This document shows positions 40,226 through 47,552 of a stretch of 50,327 nucleotides of DNA, in pieces. Numbering within the stretch: the first letter of the stretch is position 1; each line of letters starts with the position of its first letter. The stretch spans positions 1 to 50,327 of the forward strand of contig JADGPP010000015.1 of the NCBI GenBank assembly GCA_017882375.1, given 5' to 3'. Source of the stretch: Solirubrobacteraceae bacterium. Its GTDB lineage: Bacteria > Actinomycetota > Thermoleophilia > Solirubrobacterales > Solirubrobacteraceae. Made by a program: the position numbers and the translations under genes. The notes beneath the pieces were generated by a model. It did not search any database and was not told the origin of the DNA. It was given only the letters and a program-made list of their open reading frames with translations.

Positions 40226-41286
40226 AGCGCGCCGATCGCCTGCACGCAGCGCTCCGCCGCCTGCCCGTCGCCGTACAGCGACGGGCGCTCGCTCGGCGGC
40301 TGCGCTGCGAGCGCCGCGAGCGCCGCGCCGGCGTCGAGGTCGACGAGCGTGTTCCAACCGGCCGCGACCGTCTCGACCCACTCGGTGTTCGCGCGCAGCG
40401 TCACGCAGGGCACCCCGGCAAGGTACGCCTCCTTCTGGACGCCTCCCGAGTCGGTCAGCACGGCTCGCGCCTGGCACAGCAGGGCGCTGAACTGGACATA
40501 GCCGAGCGGCTCGGTCAGCCGCAGTCCGTCGATCCGCTCCAGCTCGCCGGCGAGCCCGGCGTCGAGCAGCCGAGCGCGCGTGCGCGGGTGCAGCGGGAAC
40601 ACGACCGGCGCGGGCAGCGCCGCGATGAGGTCGACGAGCGCGCGCAGGCGCTGCGGGTCGTCGACGTTGCCCGCGCGGTGCGCCGTAAGCAGCAGGTACT
40701 CGCCGCCGCGCACGCCGTGCTCGGCAGGGGTGCGCTCGTCCGCGCGCGCGGATGGCTGGCGGCGCATGGCGACGTCGACCATCACGTCGCCGACCACCTC
40801 GACGCGGCCGGCGACCGACTCCGCCTTCAGGTTCGCCGCGGCGGTGTCCGAGGGGCACAGCAGCAGCGCCGACAGATGATCGGTCAGCACGCGGTTGAGC
40901 TCCTCGGGCATGCGGCGATCGAACGAGCGCATGCCCGCCTCGACGTGCACCACCGCCAGATTCGCCTGCGCCGCCGCCAGCGCCCCGGCGAGCGTCGAGT
41001 TGGTGTCGCCGTACACGAGCACGGCGTCGGGAGCGATCTGCTCGAGCAGCGGCTCCAGCGCGGCGAGCATGCGCGCTGTCTGTGTGGTGTTGGAGCCGCC
41101 GCCGATACCCAGCTCGCGGTCGGGGCGCGCGAGGCCGAGCTCGGCGAAGAACACAGCCGACAGCGAGTCGTCGTAGTGCTGGCCGGTATGCACGAGCAGC
41201 TCCTCGTGGCGCTCGCGCAGCGGCCCGGACACGGCCGCCGCCTTGATGAACTGCGGCCGGTTGCCGACGACTGTGAGGATCTTCAC
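40222..41286 (-). CDS. wecB: Non-hydrolysing UDP-N-acetylglucosamine 2-epimerase
   Basis: Protein of 354 aa. It begins MKILTVVGNRPQFIKAAAVS and contains LLVHTGQHYDDSLSAVFFAE, then DAVLVYGDTNSTLAGALAAA and VVHVEAGMRSFDRRMPEELN. These are the signatures of WecB/MnaA enzymes, which interconvert UDP-GlcNAc and UDP-ManNAc for cell-wall and polysaccharide linkers. GLRLTEPLGYVQF and LTDSGGVQKEAYLAGVPCVT complete the GT-B-like fold. GTG 41286 starts in a GTGA overlap with an upstream 35-codon frame whose first 12 codons repeat its own start. The stop overlaps the start of the oxidoreductase gene. Confidence 0.93.
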   Translation of the reverse strand: MKILTVVGNRPQFIKAAAVSGPLRERHEELLVHTGQHYDDSLSAVFFAELGLARPDRELGIGGGSNTTQTARMLAALEPLLEQIAPDAVLVYGDTNSTLAGALAAAQANLAVVHVEAGMRSFDRRMPEELNRVLTDHLSALLLCPSDTAAANLKAESVAGRVEVVGDVMVDVAMRRQPSARADERTPAEHGVRGGEYLLLTAHRAGNVDDPQRLRALVDLIAALPAPVVFPLHPRTRARLLDAGLAGELERIDGLRLTEPLGYVQFSALLCQARAVLTDSGGVQKEAYLAGVPCVTLRANTEWVETVAAGWNTLVDLDAGAALAALAAQPPSERPSLYGDGQAAERCVQAIGAL

Positions 41287-41390
41287 GGGCGCATCCTGGA
41301 CTGATCACACGGGGGGAGGTCGGGAGGGGGGCCTGCCCCCCTCCCGCTCGATTGCTGCGGCCGGTTGCCGACGACTGTGAGGATCTTCAC
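41283..41390 (-). CDS. 35-codon leader frame made by duplication of the wecB start
   Basis: GTG 41390 is 6 nt after a TAGGGT -10 box (41397..41402, minus strand), the leaderless layout used by other genes here. The first 12 codons spell MKILTVVGNRPQ, identical in DNA to the wecB start over 37 bp. The frame then runs Pro/Gly-rich across a strong hairpin and stops at a TGA that overlaps the real wecB GTG (GTGA). It probably arose when the wecB 5' end was duplicated. It may be translated and couple to wecB. A sequencing or assembly artefact cannot be excluded. Confidence 0.5.
   Translation of the reverse strand: MKILTVVGNRPQQSSGRGAGPPPDLPPCDQSRMRP
41321..41346. terminator. Very stable GC hairpin between the repeat copies
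   Basis: CGGGAGGGGGG (41321..41331) and CCCCCCTCCCG (41336..41346) with a 4-nt loop. It lies between the CCG-subunit gene and wecB, both on the minus strand, inside the leader frame. It could stop read-through, attenuate wecB, or mark the rearrangement end. No T run follows on either strand. Confidence 0.5.
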
Positions 41391-41449
41391 GTACTCACCC
41401 TACGCGGCGGTGCCCACGGGGAGCTGGCACTGCGCCGCCCGAGGCGCCT

Positions 41450-42352
41450 TCAGACGGCGGCGCCGACGACGGACGTCGACCAGTCGATCACCGACGTGGG
41501 GCGCACGACGTGGCGCTTGAATCCGAGGTCCTTCGGGTCCAGCCCGAGCGCTAGGCCGACGAGCTGCGGCAGGTGCAGGACGGGCATGTCCAGCTCGCGG
41601 CCCACAGTTTTCGATGCAAGCGGCTGCTGCAGGTCGAGGTTCAGGTGGCACAGCGGACAGGGCGTGACCAGGCAGTCGGCCTCGGCGTCGACGGCGTCGC
41701 CGAGGTGGCGTCCGGCCTGCTTCAGCGACGCCTCCTTGTTCATCGTGATGATCGGAAAGCCGCAGCACTTGCGCATCCCCGCGTAGTCGATCACGGTGCC
41801 GCCGAGCGCCTCGATGACCTGGTGCAGGTAGTCGTCGCGCGGGTGCTCGTCGTCGATCCCCAGCCGCGCTCGCGGGCGAACGATGTAGCAGCCGTAGAAC
41901 GGGCCGACTTTGAGGTTCGACAGCGGGCGCTTGACGCGCGAGCGCAGCTCATCCAGGCCGATCTCCTCGACGAGCAGCCAGAGGAAGTTCTTGTTGGTCA
42001 GGCCCGTCTCGTAGGTCAGGCCCTCGCCGGCGAGCGTCTCGTTGATCTGCGAGCGGTACTCGGCGCTTGCGTCCAGGCGCTGCTGGCACTCGCTCTGCGC
42101 GCCCTGGCAGGTCGAGCAGATGTTCATCATCAGCTCGGCGCCGTCGACCTGCTGGGCGAGCGCGAACGTGCGCGCGTTGAGCGTGTCGGCGAGCTCCTGG
42201 TTGTGCTCGGCGATCACTCCCGCGCCCGAGCAGCACGCGCGGTCGAGCTCGACCAGCTCGATGTCCAGCAGCGGCGCGACCTGCGCCATCGAGCCGTGCA
42301 GCTCGGGGGTGAAGCCGCGGCTGACGCAGCCGGGCCAGTAGGCGACCTTCAT
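41450..42352 (-). CDS. CCG-domain subunit of complex II (SdhE/heterodisulfide reductase B-like)
   Basis: Protein of 300 aa with two cysteine-rich CCG modules: ELDRACCSGAGVIAEHNQ with the upstream YWPGCVSRG and CSTCQGA, and MRKCCGFPIITMN with TPCPLCHLNLD and FYGCYIV. These bind unusual [4Fe-4S] clusters in HdrB and in the SdhE subunit of archaeal/E-type succinate dehydrogenases, which lack the usual haem-bearing membrane anchor. Its ATG overlaps the sdhB stop (ATGA, 42349..42352), so it is part of the same complex. The name sdhE is avoided because it also denotes the flavinylation factor. Confidence 0.9.
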   Translation of the reverse strand: MKVAYWPGCVSRGFTPELHGSMAQVAPLLDIELVELDRACCSGAGVIAEHNQELADTLNARTFALAQQVDGAELMMNICSTCQGAQSECQQRLDASAEYRSQINETLAGEGLTYETGLTNKNFLWLLVEEIGLDELRSRVKRPLSNLKVGPFYGCYIVRPRARLGIDDEHPRDDYLHQVIEALGGTVIDYAGMRKCCGFPIITMNKEASLKQAGRHLGDAVDAEADCLVTPCPLCHLNLDLQQPLASKTVGRELDMPVLHLPQLVGLALGLDPKDLGFKRHVVRPTSVIDWSTSVVGAAV

Positions 42353-43533
42353 TGCTCACTCCCTTCGGAGCTCGGCGGTGTGGCGGCCTCGGGCTCGGCG
42401 CCGCCGTTGGCGATGGATGGCGCAGTCAGTGCGGCCGCGGCCGCCGGCTGGACCTCGACCTCGTCCTCGCCGGCGATGTACAGGTTCAGCTCGTAGCGCT
42501 TCTCGCGGCTCTCGACCTTGTCGTAGATCGCCTGCACGGCCTTCAGATCGTCCTTGGGGATCTTGTGGCCGAAAAGGGCGATCTTCGGATTGAACTTTCC
42601 GCGAATCACCCCTTTGATTACGACGGGCAGCGACGAGAGCAACTCCTTACCTGCCGCCGGAGCGAACTTGCCGAACCACGAGTTGCCGCCGTAGGAGCGC
42701 GGCAGGATCTCGGCCTCATGCAGCAGGCCGTAGTCCTTGATCAGCGTCGTGAAGGCCGCCTCGTGGCGCTCGCCGTTGTTCTGGTCGACGATGTGGTGGT
42801 CGTTGGTGGCGATCCGTCGCAGGCGCATGATCTGACCCATCGGGTTGACGTCCTTGGGGCAGGCATCGACGCACTTGAAGCAGTGCGTGCAGTCGAAGAT
42901 CCCCTGGGGATCCTGCGCGAGGTCGTTGAGCCGCTCGAACTGCTGGTCGTCGCGCGGGTCGCCGACGAAGCGGTAGGCCTTGGCGAGCGCCGCCGGGCCG
43001 ATGAAGCCGGGGTCGACCTCCATCGCCAGGCAGTCCGACACGCACGCGCCGCACTGGATGCAGCCCATCGTCTGCGTGACGTCGACCATGTTCTCGTGCG
43101 GCACGATGTACTCGCGTTCGGGCACCGGCTGCTTGGCGATCAGCCACGGCGTGACGCGCTGCACCTTCTTCCAGTGCACGGCGTCCATGTCGACGATCAG
43201 GTCCTTGATCACGGGCATGTTGCCCATCGGCTCGATCTCGATCACGCCGTCGGAGGCGCCCTTCAAGGCGGCGTCGAGGTGCGTGTGGCAGGCCAGCGCC
43301 GGCTCGCCGTTGACGCGCACGCCGCACGAGCCGCAGATCGCCTGACGGCAGGAGCAGCGGATGCCGATCGAGCCGTCGAAGCGGTCGCGCGCCTGCAGGA
43401 TCGCCTCGAGCACCGAGCGATGGGGCTCGAGCTCCACCGTGTGCTCGTCCCAATAGGGCGCCTCGCCCGACTCCGGGTCATAGCGGCGCACGCGGAAGCT
43501 GAACTGCTCGGGCGGCCTTTGCGTCTCGGCCAT
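42349..43533 (-). CDS. sdhB: Succinate dehydrogenase/fumarate reductase iron-sulfur subunit
   Basis: Protein of 394 aa. The N-terminal ferredoxin fold carries the [2Fe-2S] ligands in IRCSCRQAICGSCGVRVNGE PALAC. The C-terminal domain has CIQCGACVSDC and CTHCFKCVDACPKDVNP for the other clusters. It is longer than the ~240-residue standard because of a ~140-residue extension after the last cluster (ending Ala/Glu/Ser-rich), typical of the actinobacterial form. It passes electrons from SdhA to the membrane subunit. Its start overlaps the sdhA stop by one base (TGATG). Confidence 0.93.
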   Translation of the reverse strand: MAETQRPPEQFSFRVRRYDPESGEAPYWDEHTVELEPHRSVLEAILQARDRFDGSIGIRCSCRQAICGSCGVRVNGEPALACHTHLDAALKGASDGVIEIEPMGNMPVIKDLIVDMDAVHWKKVQRVTPWLIAKQPVPEREYIVPHENMVDVTQTMGCIQCGACVSDCLAMEVDPGFIGPAALAKAYRFVGDPRDDQQFERLNDLAQDPQGIFDCTHCFKCVDACPKDVNPMGQIMRLRRIATNDHHIVDQNNGERHEAAFTTLIKDYGLLHEAEILPRSYGGNSWFGKFAPAAGKELLSSLPVVIKGVIRGKFNPKIALFGHKIPKDDLKAVQAIYDKVESREKRYELNLYIAGEDEVEVQPAAAAALTAPSIANGGAEPEAATPPSSEGSEQ

Positions 43534-45227
43534 CAGTACTTCCTCTCCTCGGGCTGCCACTGGGTGATCGTCACCGGCGAGTAGCTGACCTGCGGGCCGT
43601 CGCCGTCGAGCGTGATGTCGATGTGCTTGAGCCACTGCTCGTCGTTGCGCTCGGGGTAGTCGGTGCGGAACTGCGCGCCGCGCGACTCCTTGCGCTCGAT
43701 CGCGCCGACGACGGTCGTCTCGGCGCAGTCGATCATGTAGCTGAGCTCGATCGCGCCGAGCACGTCCTGGTTGAAGACCGTGCCGCGGTCGTCGATCCAC
43801 GCGTGCTCGGACTCCTCCTTCAGCCGCGCGATCGTCTCGCGCGCGCTCTGCAGTCCCTGCTCGTCGCGGAACACGGCGGCGTATTTGTTCATCATCTCGC
43901 CGAGCTCGTTCTTGATCTCCGACACGCGCCTGCCGTCGCGCGGGCGGTTGATGATCGCGTCGATCGCGTCGGAGTCGCGGCGCAGCTGTGCATGCGTGTC
44001 GATGACCGGCATCGCCATGCTCGCCGCGCGCGCGGCGGCGTGCTCGCCCGAGCGCCGTCCGAAGATCAGCGTGTCCAGCAGCGAGTTCGCGCCGAGGCGG
44101 TTGCCGCCGTGCACCGACACGCACGCGACCTCGCCGGCCGCGTACAGGCCCTCGATCGGCGTCTGCCCGTCGATGTCGGTCTTGACGCCGCCCATGATGT
44201 AGTGCTGGCCCGGGCGGATCGTGATCGGCTCGCGCGTGATGTCCACGCCGGCGAAGTCCTTGCCGAGGTTGACGATCTCGCGCAGCGCCTCCAGCGTGCG
44301 CTTGCGCGGCACCACGGTCACGTCGAGGTAGATGCCTTTGCCGCCGGGCCCGACGCCGCGGCCCTCGTTGATCTCGATCTGCTCGGCGCGCGAGACGACG
44401 TCGCGCGAGGCCAGCTCCATCTTGTTCGGCGCCATCTTCTCCATGAAGCGCTCGCCCTGCGAGTTGAGCAGGTGGGCCCCCTCGCCGCGTGCGCCCTCGG
44501 TGATCAGGATGCCCGTCTCGACCAGGCACGTCGGGTGGTACTGGACCATCTCCATGTCCATCAGCGGCGCTCCGGCGCGATAGGCCATCGCGATGCCGTC
44601 GCCCGTGACGATCAGCCCGTTGGTCGTCGGCTTGTAGGCCTGCCCGGCGCCACCGCAGGCGAGGATCACGTTCTTGGCGGTGAACGCCTCCATCCGTCCG
44701 CTGCGCACGTCGCGCGCGATGACCCCGCAGCAGCGGCCCTGCTCGTCGCGCAGCAGCGAGGTCGTGAACCACTCCTCGTAGCGGTCGACCGTCTCGTGGT
44801 GCTTCATCAGCTGCTCGTAGAGCACGTGCAGCAGCGCCTGCCCGGTGATGTCGGCGACGTAGGCGGTGCGCTTTATCGAGGCGCCGCCGAACGCGCGCAG
44901 GTCCATCTCGCCGCGGTCGTTGCGGTGGAAGGTGACGCCGATGTGCTCGAGGTGCATCACCTCGCCGGGCGCCTCCGAGCACATCACTTCGATCGCGTCC
45001 TGGTCGCCGAGGAAGTCCGAGCCCTTGACCGTGTCGTAGGCGTGCGAATGCCAGTCGTCGTCGACGCTGATCGCCGCGTTGATGCCGCCGGCGGCCGCGA
45101 CCGAGTGCGAGCGGACCGGGTGGACCTTGCTCATGATCGCCACGCTCGCGCCTTCGCGGGCGGCCGCGAGGGCCGCGCGCTGGCCTGCGAGACCGGCCCC
45201 GATGATCAATACGTCGTGTGCTGGCAT
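43533..45227 (-). CDS. sdhA: Succinate dehydrogenase/fumarate reductase flavoprotein subunit
   Basis: Protein of 564 aa. It begins DVLIIGAGLAGQRAALAAAR, the FAD dinucleotide fold; HPVRSHSVAAAGGINAAIS contains the His that binds FAD covalently. The active-site region has VMCSEAPGEVMHLEHIGVTF, TEGARGEGAHLLNSQGERFM and VACVSVHGGNRLGANSLLD. The C-terminal helical domain is complete. It oxidises succinate to fumarate in the TCA cycle. The first gene of sdhA-sdhB-CCG subunit. ATG 45227; an upstream TAGAGT about 65 nt away could be the promoter. Longer in-frame starts add an Arg/Pro-rich stretch of no coding character. Confidence 0.95.
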   Translation of the reverse strand: MPAHDVLIIGAGLAGQRAALAAAREGASVAIMSKVHPVRSHSVAAAGGINAAISVDDDWHSHAYDTVKGSDFLGDQDAIEVMCSEAPGEVMHLEHIGVTFHRNDRGEMDLRAFGGASIKRTAYVADITGQALLHVLYEQLMKHHETVDRYEEWFTTSLLRDEQGRCCGVIARDVRSGRMEAFTAKNVILACGGAGQAYKPTTNGLIVTGDGIAMAYRAGAPLMDMEMVQYHPTCLVETGILITEGARGEGAHLLNSQGERFMEKMAPNKMELASRDVVSRAEQIEINEGRGVGPGGKGIYLDVTVVPRKRTLEALREIVNLGKDFAGVDITREPITIRPGQHYIMGGVKTDIDGQTPIEGLYAAGEVACVSVHGGNRLGANSLLDTLIFGRRSGEHAAARAASMAMPVIDTHAQLRRDSDAIDAIINRPRDGRRVSEIKNELGEMMNKYAAVFRDEQGLQSARETIARLKEESEHAWIDDRGTVFNQDVLGAIELSYMIDCAETTVVGAIERKESRGAQFRTDYPERNDEQWLKHIDITLDGDGPQVSYSPVTITQWQPEERKY

Positions 45228-45312
45228 GGCTCTCTGAGGTCGGCTGGATGGGAAAAGGGGGGTCGCTGCGCCGGGGACTCTATAACGCTTGACCGCTGCG
45301 ACCGCGTCACGC

Positions 45313-46461
45313 TCAGGTGGCGGCACGCAGCGCGCGGCGCACCTCGGCGAGCGTCACGACGCCGCGCAGCACCCCGTCCTGATCGACGGCGACCATCGCT
45401 CCGAGGTGTCCGAGGCCCTCCGCGGCGAGCAGCGATTCCAGCGGTTCGGCCTGGTCGATGCGCACGTGAACGTCCTGCTCGAGCACGTCCACGACAGGCA
45501 GCGCCGGGCGTCCGGCGGAGATCTCCTCGTCCACGCGAGCGGCGCGCACGACGCCGAGGAAGTGGCGCGCCGGGTCGACGACCGCGAACCACGGCCAGCG
45601 GTAGCGCAGGAAGTACTGCTCGTGCGCATCCAGCAGCGTCGCGCCGGCGGGAATCGTCACCGGCTCGCGATCCATGATGTCGGCGACGGTGATGCTCTGG
45701 ATGCGCCGGCCGACGACCCCCTGCACGACCGCCGCGCCGGCGGCCTGGTAGAGGAAGTAGGCGAGCAGGATGCAGGACACCCCGATCGAGCCGTTGCCGG
45801 AGGCCAGCGCCCACAGGCCGAGCGCGCCGAGCAGCAGCGCGAAGCCCTGTCCGGCGCGCCCGGTCGCGTGCGTCGCGCGGTTGCGGTCGCCCGTGCGCCA
45901 CCAGATCGCCGCGTGCGCGATCCGCCCGCCGTCGAGCGGGAAGGCCGGCACGAGATTGAACACGAGCACGAGCGCGTTGATCGTCGCCAGCCAGCTCAGC
46001 CACACCAGCGCCGGCGTCGCGCGCGCATTGCGTTCGGCGACGGCGACTTCGAAGAAGCTCTTGCTGTCGGTCAGCAGCCGGCCGGCGACGACGCAGGCGA
46101 CGATCACGACGAGCGTGACCAGCGGTCCGGCGGCCGCCACGCGGAACTCCGTCTTGGGGTCTCTGGACTCCTCCGTGCGCGTGATGCCGCCGAGCGCCCA
46201 CAGATCGATGCCGGCCACGCGCAGACCGCTGCGCCGGGCGACGAGCGCGTGCCCCAGCTCGTGCAGCACCAGCGAGGCGAAGAACGACAGCACCGAGGCG
46301 ACGGCGACCAGGTAGGCGGTCGTGCGCGAGCCGCCGAGCTGGTCGTGGAAGATCGGCGTGATGAAGATGATGAACACGAACAGCACGACGAACCAGCTGA
46401 TGCCGACGCCCACCCTGATGCCGAAGATGCGGGCGAGCTGGAAGTTCGTGCGTGGCGCCAT
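45313..46461 (-). CDS. M50-family (site-2) metalloprotease with CBS domains
   Basis: Protein of 382 aa. Membrane segments surround HELGHALVARRSGLRVAGID (HExxH zinc site, ~63-67) and the third ligand in NLVPAFPLDGGRIAHA (~170). The C-terminal ~140 residues hold two CBS modules (VADIMDREPVTIPAGATLLD and VRIDQAEPLESLLAAEGLGH), which often sense adenine nucleotides. The layout is that of the SpoIVFB/Rip3-like group that cuts membrane-bound regulators. ATG 46461 has a TACCAT -10 box (46470..46475, minus strand) 8 nt upstream. Divergent from the glycosyltransferase at 46522, with only 60 bp between them. Confidence 0.9.
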   Translation of the reverse strand: MAPRTNFQLARIFGIRVGVGISWFVVLFVFIIFITPIFHDQLGGSRTTAYLVAVASVLSFFASLVLHELGHALVARRSGLRVAGIDLWALGGITRTEESRDPKTEFRVAAAGPLVTLVVIVACVVAGRLLTDSKSFFEVAVAERNARATPALVWLSWLATINALVLVFNLVPAFPLDGGRIAHAAIWWRTGDRNRATHATGRAGQGFALLLGALGLWALASGNGSIGVSCILLAYFLYQAAGAAVVQGVVGRRIQSITVADIMDREPVTIPAGATLLDAHEQYFLRYRWPWFAVVDPARHFLGVVRAARVDEEISAGRPALPVVDVLEQDVHVRIDQAEPLESLLAAEGLGHLGAMVAVDQDGVLRGVVTLAEVRRALRAAT

Positions 46462-46521
46462 CACTGGGAATGGTAGGGCCGAGCGCGTCGACCGGATCCG
46501 GGCCTGTTGTAGCTTGCCGTG

Positions 46522-47532
46522 ATGGCGCGCAGCCCGACAGAGCTCAGCGTCAAGATCGCCGGCAAGGCTCGGCAATATTCGTCTCCTGCCGCGTTGCACG
46601 CGGCGGCTGCGGAGCAGGTCTGGAAGTTGCGCACGCCGCGCACGCCGCAGCGATCCCGCGTTCGCGTGCCCGGCGTCCTCCCCTCCGTCTACTGGCCGAC
46701 GCAATATGAGTGGCCGCTGGCCGAAGGATGGGTTCGGCCGTTGCGTGACGGTATGGGCGGATTCACGTCCGTCGAGCCGCGCGCGATCGATCAGCCGTAC
46801 AAGGGGATCGTCCTGTTTGAGGTCGACTATCGCAACGAGGCGCCAAAGACCGTCGCGGTCGACTACTACGACTACACGTTCATCAACGAGCAGTGCCTGG
46901 CGCAGGTCGCGCTCTACTTCAAGATGCAGCACCTACGATCGGGATACGGCGAGCGCAACGTCGTCCCCGGCGGCTATGTGACAGGCAACCGGTCGCTGTA
47001 TCGGCACTACCGTCGCCTGCGATCGCTGCCGCGAGACGGCGGCAAGGTCGATGTCTACGGACGTTTCGGCACCAAATTCTCCGCCGACATCCGCCGCCGC
47101 GCGGTGGAGCTGCTGCGGGGTCAGACGCGCTTTGAGTTCACCGGGGGCACATCGCTGGTGCCCTACTCGCGAACGCTGCGCGAGGCGGCACAGGCGCGCG
47201 TCTGCATCGACCTGCCCGGAAACGGGCCCTTCTGTTTTCGGCTCGTCGACTACCTGGCCGTCGGCGCCTGCATCGTCGCGCCGCGGCATGCCACGATCAT
47301 GCACGCCGAGCTCGTAGATCGCAAGCACATCATCTATTGTCGCGACGATCTCGAGGACCTGGTCGACCTATGTGCGCACTACGTCGAAGACGATCAGGCG
47401 CGCGAAGCGATTGGCGCCAACGCAGCCACGTTCTTCGACGAGCATCTGCAACCCCAGCAGCTGGCCGGCTACTACCTGCGCACGCTCGACGAGCGCTTGC
47501 GCTTCGAAGGCGCGGACTCGACCGACCGCTGA
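46522..47532 (+). CDS. Glycosyltransferase-like protein (GT-B/exostosin-like C-terminus)
   Basis: Protein of 336 aa. The N-terminal ~150 residues lack a recognised domain. The C-terminal part carries VDVYGRFGTKFSADIRRRAV, VPYSRTLREAAQARVCIDLP and GNGPFCFRLVDYLAVGACIV, followed by HIIYCRDDLEDLVDLC and DEHLQPQQLAGYYLRTLDER, the donor-side pattern of GT-B glycosyltransferases of the CgeB type. There is no signal peptide or membrane helix, so it is cytosolic. ATG 46522 lies 6 nt after a TAGCTT -10 box (46510..46515), which favours it over the GTG three bases earlier. Substrate unknown. Confidence 0.7.
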   Translation: MARSPTELSVKIAGKARQYSSPAALHAAAAEQVWKLRTPRTPQRSRVRVPGVLPSVYWPTQYEWPLAEGWVRPLRDGMGGFTSVEPRAIDQPYKGIVLFEVDYRNEAPKTVAVDYYDYTFINEQCLAQVALYFKMQHLRSGYGERNVVPGGYVTGNRSLYRHYRRLRSLPRDGGKVDVYGRFGTKFSADIRRRAVELLRGQTRFEFTGGTSLVPYSRTLREAAQARVCIDLPGNGPFCFRLVDYLAVGACIVAPRHATIMHAELVDRKHIIYCRDDLEDLVDLCAHYVEDDQAREAIGANAATFFDEHLQPQQLAGYYLRTLDERLRFEGADSTDR

Positions 47533-47552
47533 CGTGTCGGTGACCGGTCGCC

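Larger units (their letters stand above)
41251..41391 (-). repeat. 37-bp direct repeat flanking the wecB start
   Basis: Identical 37-bp copies at 41251..41287 and 41355..41391 (104 bp apart). The left copy is the wecB 5' coding end; the right copy carries the leaderless promoter next to it. Confidence 0.9.

Noticed and set aside
39182-41308. A single 708-residue fusion of an epimerase and an oxidoreductase
   Set aside because: The frame of the oxidoreductase is open through wecB but encodes Arg/Ala-rich junk there; the true wecB protein is in the other frame and the two genes meet in a GTGA overlap.
42349-44982. A single long frame through sdhB and sdhA
   Set aside because: Only the sdhB part (to 43533) is coding; the rest is the out-of-frame shadow of sdhA.
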